Origin: Hysterangium stoloniferum
Taxonomy: Eukaryota; Basidiomycota; Agaricomycetes; Hysterangiales; Hysterangiaceae
Direction: 5' to 3'
NCBI GenBank assembly: GCA_015178975.1
Contig: WHVD01000097.1
Location: forward strand, 1-64,000
DNA: 64,000 bases
Shown piece by piece: positions 1 through 9,716 of this stretch (positions are counted from its first letter, which is position 1; the number at the start of each line of letters is the position of its first letter). Under the pieces are notes generated by a model. The model saw nothing but the letters and a program-made list of their open reading frames with translations. It ran no database searches and was not told the DNA's origin. The position numbers and the translations under genes were made by a program.

Positions 1-3000
1 ACTGCACGCATGTTGTCGGGGAGCCGAAGCGTCCATGAAAGCGTGCCGGCTTGTGCTATAACTTCAAAAGGACCTAAATATTTTTCAGAGAGCTTCTTAG
101 AAGGTCTAGTGGTTCGGAAAAACTCGGCTTTAACGAATACTCGGTCTCCGATCTTGAAATCAGGAGGTGGAAGTCGGTTTTTATCCGCAGACCGTTGGTA
201 TCGTTCTTGAGCCATTGCGATAGTTTTTACGAAGTTCTTGATGTAGCTCGTCAAGGTTTGTAACAAAGTCTTGAGCACGGGCGGATGCGAGATCGCGTTC
301 CGGGTGGATTTCGATGTTGGGGTTGTAGCCTTTATTTGCGAAGAAAGGCGAAATGCCAGTAGTGGCATTTGGTGCGTTGTTGTATGCGAATTTCGGCCAG
401 CGGTAGTAGTGATTTCCAATTGTCTTGTTGATAGTTGCAATAGACACGGATGTATTGCTCCAAGGTTTGATTCATGCGTTCGGTTTGTCCATCGCCTTCC
501 GGGTGATAGCCCGAAGTGAAGTGTAACTTCATGTCTAGTGCTTTTCCGAGTGACCTAAAGAAGTGAGAGACAAACTCGGAGCCGCGATCGGATGTGACAT
601 GCGACGGAACGCCATGCTTGGAAAATACATGGGTAACGAATAATTCAGCTAACTGTACAGATGTTATCGTGTCATATGTTGGAATGAAAATACTTTGCTT
701 TGAGAGCCGATCCACAACAACTAGGATTGCTGTGTGACCTTCAGATGCTGGCAGGTGCTCGATAAAATCCATAGAAATCGAGTTCCAGGGTTTTTCCGGT
801 ATCGGTAATTGTTTGAGTAGGCCATATGGTTTGTGTCGCTGTGATTTAGAGCGTAAACACGTAGTACAGGATTTACAATAGTGCTTAACAAAATCTCGGA
901 TGCCGGGCCATGTATATTCTCTTCTAATGAGTGAGAGGGTCTTATTGAGGCCGAAATGTCCTGAGATTGGGTGGTCGTGCTTATGTTGTAGGATTCGCAG
1001 CCGAAGGGTGTCGGAATCCGGTACATAAATGCGATTGTCAAGTCGAATGAAACCTTGTGAGTCTAATGACCATCGGGTTGATCGGGGTCGGACGGGTTAT
1101 CGAGGTGTGCTTTGGTGACTGGGTCTAATGGAATTGCCGATAGTATGTCTTGATGTAACTTTTCGGTATCCATAAGGATAACACTTCGCAAGACTGGATG
1201 AATGAGGTAAGTGGCTCGGATAGATGCGGACAGTTGTTCCGATGAAAACATAGGTTTGAAATTATGCGGGTTAACTGTGGCGTAGTCGCTACTCCCCTCT
1301 TTAGGATAGACGTCCCATCGTCTAGTCATAGCGTCGGGTTTTCCACCAAGGCGGCCGGGACGGAAGCGGATTACCATGTTGAAAGCGGAGAGGTATTCGG
1401 ACCATCGAGCTTGTCGACGGGTGAGAAGTTTTGTGGTTGAAAAGTAAACTAAATTTTTGTGGTCTGTAATAACATCTACCGGGTGGGCCGAGCCCTCCAA
1501 ATAATGTCGCCATGTCTTGAAAGCTTCAAAGATTGCGAGTAATTCCTTATCGTGAACGTCGTAGTTGAGTTCGGGCGCCGAAAATGTGCGAGACAGAAAA
1601 GCTACTGGGTGTACTTCACCATCGGTGTCCAGAATGGACAATATCGCGGCAAGCGCATAGTCCGAAGCATCAGTTTCCACGATGAGTTGAACGTCGGGTT
1701 TCCAGTGCGACAAAATAGGGGCGGATGTAAATGCACTTTTCAATTCCTGGAATGCCGATCGGCATTCGTCGGAGAAATTCCACGGGGTGTCTTTGCGAGT
1801 AAGACGAGTGAGCGGAACGGTAATTTTTGAGTAATTGTGAATGAAACGGCGATAAAAATTGGCGAAGCCTAAAAAGGACTGAATATCTTTAACCTTTCGG
1901 GGTTCCGGCCAATCTTGAATGACTTGAATTTTAGAGTCGTCCATGCGGAGACCGTCGGGTTCCATCATGAAGCCTAAGTATTCAACCGTGTCGACATCAA
2001 AAGAACATTTTTTACCATTCGCAAAAAGACCATGTTTTCGGAGTCTTCGGAGGACTTCACGGACGTGTTCATCATGAAGTGTAGGGTCTTCGGAGAAGAT
2101 GAGGATGTCGTCTAGGTACACAATGACAAAGACGTCAAGTAGGTCGGAAAAGACGTCGTTGATAAAACGTTGAAAGACCGACGGAGCGTTGGTGAGGCCG
2201 AAAGGCATCACTAACCATTCAAAGGAACCATAGCGAGTGCGAAAAGCTGTTTTCCATTCGTCACCTTCGGCGATCCGAACCAAATGATAGGCGTGTTTGA
2301 GATCTATCTTTGTATAAATTCGGGCCTTTCGAGGGGCGTCGAGTAAATCGGAGATTAGTGGTAATGGGTACTTGTCTTTTCGAGTAATCGCGTTTAGTCC
2401 TCGAAAGTCAACGCAAAGTCGAAGGGAACCGTCTTTTTTCCGAACGAATAGGACAGGGGCTCCATAGGGAGACTTTGAGGGTCGGATAAAACCTATAGCC
2501 AAGTGTTCATCCAAGAAATCTCGGATAGCCGATAGTTCGGACTGCGAGAGAGGATAAACCGGACCTAGGGGCGGATGTGAACCATCTTCAATATCAATTT
2601 TCAAATCGTAAGGCCTGTGAGGGGCGAGTCGATCGGCTTTTTGTTTACTGAAGACATCTGCGAATTCATGGTATTTTTTAGGAACACCTTCTAAATCTGC
2701 GATCGGTTCGGTCACCGGGGATGCGAAGCGACCGGTGACTTCGTCAACTTTAAGATTGACTGTAAATGCTCGGGAGCCGTCCAGCTTGATGGCTCTCATA
2801 AAAGCTGCGGCGTTTATTAGAGAGACGGGCGGCGGAGAGCTCGGATTTGCCACGGGGGCCGGAGGTGCTGTAGAGGCCATATTTGCCGAAACAGGCGGAA
2901 AGGGACCAGTCGTATCGGGTGCCGACGGGGTTCGGAAATGGATACTGCCCAATACCCAATCAATCAACGGATTATAGCGGGTGAGCCAGTTATGTCCTAG

Positions 3001-3374
3001 AACCACGGAGCAGCTCGAGTCCAACTGTGTTACAAAAAACGTAACTGTCTGAAAGGTTCCACACGGGAACCGAAGTCGGAGTTCGCAGGTTTGCGAGATT
3101 ACGGAGTTTGAGGTACCATCAAAAAGTCGGAGCGGAATCGGATCTATTGCATAGGTTTTCAACTGATTTTTTCTGGAAAAACTTGTATCTATAAAACAAT
3201 GGGTTGAACCTGAATCTATGAGAGCTCGAAAAGTGAAACTCCCGAGAGGTTCCGAAGTAAGATTTATGAACAAAGAATTAGGATCATACAATGCGGATGC
3301 GTTAAGATGACAATTTTCCGGTGTGCGAGGAGATTCAACGCAACTCTCCAACCGCACGGAATCCAGAGAGTTGC
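1..3374 (-). pseudogene. Gypsy family A pol (protease-RT-RNase H-integrase), frameshifted, cut by window start
   Basis: Polyprotein for reverse transcription and integration of a Ty3/Gypsy element. Read 5' to 3' on the minus strand it shows an aspartic protease (DSGSTHC), reverse transcriptase with the YLDD catalytic box (FVIVYLDDILIF), RNase H (ETDASDYALAAIL), a zinc-binding region (HYCKSCTTC) and an integrase core (SMDFIEHLP, TSDRGSEF, GQTERMNQ). The long open part is 1063-3501. It overlaps the gag end in a frame one base back, so expression by -1 frameshifting is plausible (inference). Two single-base breaks are visible against the second Gypsy copy: a base missing near 1075 and an extra A near 415. 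The chromodomain expected next would lie left of position 1. Confidence 0.9.
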
Positions 3375-4673
3375 TTAATCTTTTTTCGACTCGGCAGCCG
3401 GCTTGGCCGGTTGTGAGGTCGTGGCCGTATTGGCCGATCGGGCTTTTGTGGCTTTTGGGCATGCAGCGACTCGGTGTCCGGGATCTGCACACAACAAACA
3501 AAGGTTGTTGTCCATTCGGCGTTGCTTTTCCTGTGGAAGGAGCTTGCCATCGGAGCCGAGTTTGCCAGTTAGGTCGGGTTTGTCTTTGTCTTGAGACTTA
3601 TTCGACTGTTTGCCCTTGCCTTTTTTGTCGTTAGACCCTTTGTTTTCGGACTTCTTATCGGAAGTCGAGTTGCCAGTTATATTGGTGTTTTGGTTACCAG
3701 ACTTGTTGGCATTTTTGTTGTCCGATGATTTTTTGTCCGACGGGTTTTCGCGACTGATTTCCGAACGTCGTTCCCAGTATCGAGCGTCTGCGTTTTGGGC
3801 TTTCAGGCGCATGAGAGGGAGGGTTTTCGGCTTGCCGGTCTCTCCTTTGGAGACTTCGTCTTTGAGGCGAGACGGAAGGCCGGAGTAAAACTGGTAACGG
3901 AGGGCCGAATCGCCCCAGTCGCAACGCGCGGCGAGGTTGTTGAACTGGACAATATAATCGGTGATGCGCTGAGTGTCTTTCATTTTGAGATTAGAAAGCG
4001 CGGTTTCTGCATCGCCGGTTTGGTCGTAGGGGCCGAAGTTGGTTTCGAGTTCCTCGACAAAGGCATCCCAATCGTGGAGCCAATCGGGGTCTTCAGAGGT
4101 GAGGCCAGAGAATGCGGGTTCGAACCAGGCTGCTGTGGAATCCTTAAGGTATGAGAGTGCGAAGTTTACCTTTCGGTCATCCGTTGCGAATGCAGCCGGG
4201 CGGTCCCGAAAGTTGAATCGACATTGCATGAGAAATGTCGGCAATTTCTTCGGGTTTGAGCCAGTAAATGGCTCGGGTTTGTTGACTCGGGTTTGCCCAG
4301 GTTCCTTTTCCTTGATATTGCTTTTAAGGAATTCATTAAGGGATCCTAGTGTACCTGAAAACAATTCCCATGTTTCTTCAGGGTCGAGAGCCGGTTTCTT
4401 CTTTGCAGACTTCTTGGAGCCACTAGCCTGAGGTTGGTCGCCATCCTCGGGTTCGTGTTCCGAAACTGGTTGATTGTTAATCTCCTCAGTTGCTTCGGGG
4501 TCGGTTGCTTCGGTTACTTCTTCAGCATCGCCGGTAATCTCCACAAAGCGAGATTCTTCGGAGGTTTCTGGTAACGGAGTTTTCTGAGTAGTTCGGGCTG
4601 TATACAGGAAAGGAGACTTGAGAGTGGAAGATTCTGCTTCGCCGCTAGGCTTGGCATTTTTCCTCGGAGGCAT
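3375..4673 (-). CDS. gag: Gag polyprotein of Gypsy family A element
   Basis: Structural capsid/nucleocapsid protein, 432 aa, uninterrupted. The N-terminus is acidic and low complexity. The central part is a retrotransposon gag domain (FLMQCRFNFRDRPAAF, YIVQFNNLAARCDW). A Lys/Asn/Ser-rich linker follows, and then a CCHC zinc knuckle, CLLCADPGHRVAAC (C-x2-C-x4-H-x4-C), about 30 residues before the end. ATG at 4673 lies 25 nt beyond the primer site next to the LTR. The intact frame beside a frameshifted pol suggests a fairly young insertion. The protein is closely related to the broken gag at 20028-21296. Confidence 0.92.
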   Translation of the reverse strand: MPPRKNAKPSGEAESSTLKSPFLYTARTTQKTPLPETSEESRFVEITGDAEEVTEATDPEATEEINNQPVSEHEPEDGDQPQASGSKKSAKKKPALDPEETWELFSGTLGSLNEFLKSNIKEKEPGQTRVNKPEPFTGSNPKKLPTFLMQCRFNFRDRPAAFATDDRKVNFALSYLKDSTAAWFEPAFSGLTSEDPDWLHDWDAFVEELETNFGPYDQTGDAETALSNLKMKDTQRITDYIVQFNNLAARCDWGDSALRYQFYSGLPSRLKDEVSKGETGKPKTLPLMRLKAQNADARYWERRSEISRENPSDKKSSDNKNANKSGNQNTNITGNSTSDKKSENKGSNDKKGKGKQSNKSQDKDKPDLTGKLGSDGKLLPQEKQRRMDNNLCLLCADPGHRVAACPKATKARSANTATTSQPAKPAAESKKD

Positions 4674-4698
4674 GATTAGACGGAAAATGCGAGTGTAA

Positions 4699-4709
4699 AA
4701 TCAGAATAT
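4699..4709 (-). promoter_or_regulatory. Primer-binding site of family A, complementary to the LTR's own R start
   Basis: On the minus strand this reads ATATTCTGATT, two bases after the LTR terminus TAACA. It is the exact reverse complement of AATCAGAATAT inside the LTR (5006-5016, minus). It does not begin with TGG as tRNA-primed sites usually do. This is the layout of Tf1/sushi-type self-priming. Confidence 0.75.
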
Positions 4710-4711
4710 AC

Positions 4712-5434
4712 TGTTAAGAACTAGAAACTGACTAATGTCGGTGGCCGACAGGGACCGATCGGAAGGACTTGGCTTCAGCTTATATGCTGCGCCCTCGCAA
4801 ATATCCGTAGGTTGTCCTTAAATTTTGGACAGGCGAAGACTAAATCCTAAGAAGAACTTTTCGGCAAGACACCGATCGGAACCGAAGGAAAAGTCAGGTG
4901 TCGGGCCAAGGGGTCGGGGCCGAGAGTGGGCGAGCGCACGCGAAGGCGGAAGAGAGATTCTCCTAGTATGAGACTGCTACAGACGTATGAGGGTATTCTG
5001 AGTCGATATTCTGATTGCCTAGTAACTACAATTACAGCGAGTTCATATACAAGTAACAGGCGTCTAGAAAGTACTAATGGGGAGGAGGGCGGAAAACGGC
5101 ATTAACAATAAGCTTGACTAGGAACAGGAAGTTTATGATTAGTTCGGAGGCCGATGATAACCGAGAATGGAAATTACGATAAAAGGAAATAGTTCGAGGA
5201 CTACGAATATAGTTAGACATATGTGGAACATAAGATGAGACGGATCAACATGATGAAAGGGACATATCAAAACATAACCAGACAGAAAGGCGTAGTCGGG
5301 TTTGATTGACCGGAGAGCATACGTCAGCGTCGGGGGTCCGACGGCTTCCGAGGTGTTGTATTGTCGGAGACGTATAACGAGGGTATTCCGTCGGGGGCCG
5401 TCGGTTTGCGAAGGGTTACGACACAGTCGTAACA
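4712..5434 (-). repeat. LTR family A, 5' LTR of the minus-strand Gypsy element
   Basis: A 723-bp long terminal repeat running TGTTACGAC...TTAACA on the minus strand. It matches the copies at 27816-28535, 28675-29394 and 61851-62520. It contains a TATATGAA box (5042-5049 minus) 33 bp upstream of the predicted transcript start (5006-5016) and the conserved LTR hairpin (4765-4798). The 5 bp outside are CGTCG; the partner duplication is beyond the window. Confidence 0.9.
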
Positions 5435-5604
5435 CGTCGTCATCATGTGATGTCACGTGATCGTGCGATAATAATGCATATATATGTAGTAATATAATAT
5501 AATAAAAACCCAGCTGCCTAAAATTAGATAACCCGGCTTTATTATATTTATATTTCGACCGCTCTAGGCTTCGATTACATAATGTGATGTCATTCGAAGC
5601 TTTG

Positions 5605-5739
5605 AGTATTCGAAGTTAAAAGGAAACAGCCTAATTCTTGAAATAATAAACAAAATAAAATAGAATAAAATAAGAGAAATAAATCCCAGAAAATTAAGGG
5701 TAAATTCGTGAAGATATACTAGATACATCACACTGTCAC
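5605..5739 (+). repeat. Fragment resembling the 3' end of LTR family G
   Basis: Shares the order GAAGTTAAAAGGAA, AATAAACA, AATAAAAT, AAAATTAAG and ATACATCACA with the end of the complete LTR G at 55250-56508. It is diverged and no intact 5' part is seen. Confidence 0.45.
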
Positions 5740-5922
5740 AGCTTAATGGCATTCCACGCAGCAATGGTTATTGGCCATTGGCAATTAATTTAAAGTGAAT
5801 TTTGAAGTCAATGATCCTTGAATGGCTGATTTTCCAGACATTCTTTTCTAAGACTAGGAAATTTAGACTGTGGACTGTTTATCCTGCTGTGTATCAACAG
5901 TGTTAAAGGTATAGAAAAGAAT

Positions 5923-5997
5923 TGACCCAGCCTGGGATTGAACCAAGGACCTCTAGCATTATATAAGCACTGCTCTAAACCACTGAGCTACTGGACC
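5923..5997 (-). tRNA. tRNA-like sequence, probably a tRNA-derived SINE head or pseudo-tRNA
   Basis: The minus strand folds as a tRNA. Acceptor arms GGTCCAG and CTGGGTC pair over 7 bp (two G-U). The D-arm carries an A-box-like GTAGCTCAGTGG, and the T-arm CTTGG/CCAGG encloses the B box GGTTCAATCCC. The anticodon stem is poor (a C-A mismatch and G-U pairs), with a loop reading TTATATA, so the anticodon cannot be assigned safely. No CCA is encoded, as normal in eukaryotes. The poor anticodon arm favours a decayed tRNA or SINE head over a working gene. Confidence 0.45.
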
Positions 5998-6721
5998 TAT
6001 TGGTCTAGTGTGATATAATGGATTACATATACATACTCTATAAGGTCCTTCTGATGCAACACTGGGACTCATACAGTCACATCTGGACTGATGCCTACTT
6101 GGGACTTATAACAGCTTGGACATTCTAATAAATATTGTATTTCCAAATCTAACAGACAGTGCTCATGTTCAATATCACAAGACACTGCTGTCTGGCTCAC
6201 CTGTGTATCTTCTATTTGCAACCTAATTAGCTTGCCACATAGCCCCGTGAGCTCTGACCTAATTAGAATGCATAAGCTATTTTGCCACACCCTGCTGGAT
6301 GGTCCTGCACTTCCCGGCTAGATGACCCTTCGCTTGCAATGCTCTACATGTGAACCCAAATCTCTAATTGTCACATACACAACTGTACATAGCTGACATA
6401 ATGCATCTCTGCACTTTGCCTGTCCCCATTTCATTCCTAGGGTTTACTTTTCTATCATTTCATGGGCAAGAAGCACAAATTAAAACTCTTTTCAAAGGTC
6501 TCTGTATCTAGTGTTGGTGCAAATAGACATCTTGTAACTTCTAGAATTTCTACTGCACACATATGTCAGAATGCCGCCAATTTTATTCAAGAGCATCAGA
6601 AAAGGTTGAAATGTGAGTAAATTACACTTTATTACATATAATAAATAACATAATGACTTTATGATACCAACCTCAAATTGTTTAGAGAATTTTCGGGGAT
6701 TTTGAATGCAGAAGATTTGTG

Positions 6722-7144
6722 ATTCTCATTTTATGTTTTGCTAGTTCCGTTTCATTATTACTGGATTTGGTATGTTATTCATTCCACAGTCTATATAGTC
6801 TGGCAGATGTTGTACATACAATCCAGTCAGAAAATTGGCTTAGATTCCCCCCAGTAATCTAATACATTTTCCCGCTCTAAACTCCTCTTTGAATTACACC
6901 ACTCTTGCTAGTCAGAGCCCACAGGCTCCGGTGCATCTATCTCTCTTATTTATCTCGACTCCCCGACCTCTCAACCTACAACCCCTCGACCCATGAACCC
7001 CACCTGGACTCCCCAGGTTTCCCATCCACCTGTTTTAAATTGGACAACATGATCTCACGAGGGCACAGCCTATAAGCTGAAGCCAAGTCCTACCAGCTTT
7101 CCTGCGGGTTTCTCCAGAAACCTGCCATGTACGTACTCTTAACA
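6722..7144 (+). repeat. LTR family B, 3' portion only
   Basis: Carries the TATA-like TATATAGT region, the 11-mer AGTCAGAAAAT, the run of Cs and the conserved hairpin, ending in CTTAACA. It is followed by CTGCC, the complement of the duplication GGCAG that flanks the complete copy in the right arm (15904-16502). It was therefore carried here by the inverted duplication. Confidence 0.85.
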
Positions 7145-8339
7145 CTGCCCCACAGTGTAGCAAGGGTTCCTAAGCTTGTATGTTGTTGAAGAGATCATGG
7201 AAGGTTTTGAAAATAAGTAAGATATCACCAATACAGGTATGTATTTGTAAGGGCAACTCCTACTACCTAATATTCACACTAGGCTAGCAGGAGGGAATCT
7301 GAAGATATATTAGAACTAATACATACATACAGACAACTACCTAACTCACCTAGCAGGAGGGAATCCAAAGAGAAACAGTCTAAGGAATTCCTGCCAGGTG
7401 TGACCCATAGGCACCCAGTAGTCTAAAAATAACCCTACCTATTACAGAACAAAGGTTCTTCCCACAATGGAATACTACTCCTATGAACTTCTGAAGTTAG
7501 TCCTCTACTCTACATATTAGCCGGAGTGGTTGATATCCACAAGGAGAGGGAAAGTGACAAGAGGCATGGGGCTGGACTGTAGACTCAGGGACTTCAATAA
7601 GATGAGGAAATGGTACTCCCTGGGGTCTGTGACAGAGGGTCCCCTGACAGTATTGTACAGATTTTCTAATTGCCTTCCCTCACTTCTTTCATTTCCCTTT
7701 TATGCCTTTCAATGTTAATCAATGACTATTATACAGTATGATGTAAGAATGAAATCATAAATGATGTCAGACTGCCACAAGTTGAAGGAAAGTCAAAAAT
7801 CAAGTTGAATATAGTCAAAAGGTAGTTGATTTGAAGTGTCAAAGTCAAGTCAAAGTGTCAAAGTCGAGGTGTTGCTATGTATATGGATGGGAATAGATGA
7901 TTTGATGTAGAAGTGAAATGTAAAAAAGAATAAAATTGCTTAATGGGGAACAAAGATATTACCTTGAGAAAGAAAATATAACTTTGCTGGGAGTCATGTA
8001 TTTATGTATTGTGGGGAAAGAAATGTCATGGATACATATAGAATATTATCATAAACATAGTACCTTGACCTCAATACACACCAAGGCATTTGCATAATGT
8101 TCAGAACCTGCACTGTTTGGTGAGAATAAGATGATGAAGTTCAGGGTCACTCAATAGTAACTCTCCCTTTAAAAAAATGTGTTCAAGTGTTGTAAGGAAC
8201 AAGTAAATATTATACCTGATTTTCTAGCTGCTGTTACTGCTGTTGTTTATACCTGCAATGTGATGAAGGTGACAGTGACAGTACAGTGCCTGCCTTTTCA
8301 TAACATGACATGGATAGGAAACTTACATATGTCCATATG
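7145..8339. other. Copia-related non-coding sequence in the left arm
   Basis: No gene. About 7655-7870 is homologous, in opposite orientation, to 32100-32352, which lies in the LTR-like region beside a copia gag. It is probably old copia LTR (called family H here). The mirror copy is at 14709-15903. Confidence 0.5.
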
Positions 8340-9100
8340 GTCCAGATCCCTCAAATATAGACCTATTTGTTGGCTTCAGTGATGATAGTTATGGTGGAGA
8401 CAAGGACAGTGGAAAATCAACAACAGGCTATACAGTATAATCAAAGTAGGATCAGCAGCAGTATGTTGGAGCAACAAGCTACAACCTATTGTGACACTGT
8501 ACACCACAGAAGCTGAATATGTTGCTGCAGTTGCAGCAGGAAAGCCAATCTGGTGGATGCAGAATCTATTAAAGGAATTGGGATACAAGGCACCATATTG
8601 TTATGACCCTGATGTCAACTTAGTTTCTTATTCCCTCTTCCATTTTTCTGTATGCTCAATATTTGGAACTCTTTGGAACTCTGAATATCCATATCTTCCA
8701 GCATAAGTTTCTGTCTCTGAAATTAAGGACTTCCAAGTGTTTGCATAGAGGCACAGCACATAAGCTGAAGCCAATGTCCTGACCCTATCTGATAGTTTCC
8801 AAGTTCCTGGTGACTTTCCAATAGTTCTGGAATAAGTTCCAAACATGGCACTTAACACATGTCCATCAAACTCTTCATTGACAACCAGTCAGCACTAACT
8901 GTAGCCAATAACCCAGATCATCATAGATGAATGAAACATCTGGACTTGTGCTACTACTGGTTATGTGACATGGTAGAAAAGAAATTAATCAACCACATCT
9001 ACCTACAAACAGATGAAATGCCAGCAAATATCCTAACCAAAGCATTATCAAAACCAAAGGTGGAAAAGTTCAGAGCCATGATTGGATTAGGAAACTGAAA
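8340..9100 (+). pseudogene. Ty1/copia RNase H remnant
   Basis: C-terminal end of a copia polyprotein. Recognisable pieces are GFSDDSYGGDKDSGKSTTGY, LYTTEAEYVAAVAAGKPIWW, then after an insert LFIDNQSALTVANNPDHH, HLDLCYYWLCDMVEKK and LQTDEMPANILTKALSKPK. This is the usual RNase H order with TEAEYVA and the D-x-QSA block. It is broken by in-frame stops, frame changes and an insert at 8613-8857. The upstream RT and integrase are absent. Confidence 0.85.
8613..8857 (+). repeat. LTR-like insert inside the copia RNase H
   Basis: About 245 bp with TG...TTAACA ends separating two parts of the RNase H reading frame. It contains the conserved LTR hairpin (about 8749-8781). Its first part resembles the complement of 31985-32070 next to a copia gag. 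A possible ATGTC duplication lies at 8612-8616 and 8859-8863, so exact ends are uncertain by a few bases. Confidence 0.5.
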
Positions 9101-9158
9101 TGAAATACATAGGCTGAGCACACCAGTGGGGACAGCTCATGAGGTTTTGATGGAAAAA

Positions 9159-9415
9159 CTCTAATGCGATGCCTAGAAATCGCCACTGGTTCGGCTAATT
9201 TGTATTCACGAAGAAGGCCGTTGCTAATGTGAAATATGTATATGTAACCCCAATGAAGAGAATCCCAGCTTTATTACGCATACACATCTGCGGAGTCCTA
9301 GCTCTAGACTTTGCATTATTTCATATGTGGTGATAGAGATGATATACAAGCAACGGCCGTCTTCGTGAATACAAATTAGCCGAACCAGTGGCGATTTCTA
9401 GGCATCGCATTAGAG
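9159..9415. mobile_element. Foldback / MITE-like element with 67-bp terminal inverted repeats
   Basis: 9159-9225 and 9349-9415 are reverse complements with one mismatch; ends read CTCTAATGCGATGCC. The 123-bp centre has no coding sequence. No clear target-site duplication is left: the left flank is the arm of the large inverted repeat. Probably a non-autonomous DNA transposon (inference from structure only). Confidence 0.7.
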
Positions 9416-9716
9416 GCAATTCTGGCACAGGATTCACAGCGTCAGCCCTTCTCATTTAAATGAAAACCCCGTGTTCTCTCCAGCACAGCAGATAAAGTGC
9501 GAGCTGCCTAAGCCGGTCATATTGGCTCATATTATGCATCGCCTGTCGCCATCGATCGCGGGCAGCACATAACAGCAACACAGCCGGAATAAGTTTCATT
9601 GCAAAGGGATGCACACCGTTACCCAATTGCTTATAACAGAGGCATATATCTTTTTGTGGATTGATAGCGAAGCACTCATTCCTGCTCCTACCAATTCCCT
9701 GCCAAATAGCTACCAA

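Larger units (their letters stand above)
5435..6721. other. Non-coding stretch
   Basis: AT-rich sequence without a convincing gene. It holds an LTR G-like fragment (5605-5739) and a tRNA-like sequence (5923-5997). Short open frames here show no recognisable protein. Confidence 0.6.
6722..9159 (+). repeat. Left arm of a 2438-bp inverted repeat
   Basis: This arm is the reverse complement of 13889-16326, with paired positions summing to 23048. Small open frames of 62, 67, 70, 71 and 76 codons recur with identical translations in both arms, so identity is very high. The outer boundary cuts through an LTR B; the inner boundary abuts a foldback element. Contents in order: LTR B 3' part, copia LTR-like sequence, copia RNase H with an insert. 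Confidence 0.92.

Noticed and set aside
3795-4431. Open frames on the plus strand opposite gag
   Set aside because: Shadows of the minus-strand gag coding sequence.
5923-5997. Functional tRNA-Ile or tRNA-Tyr gene
   Set aside because: Anticodon stem is mispaired and the anticodon ambiguous; kept only as a tRNA-like sequence.
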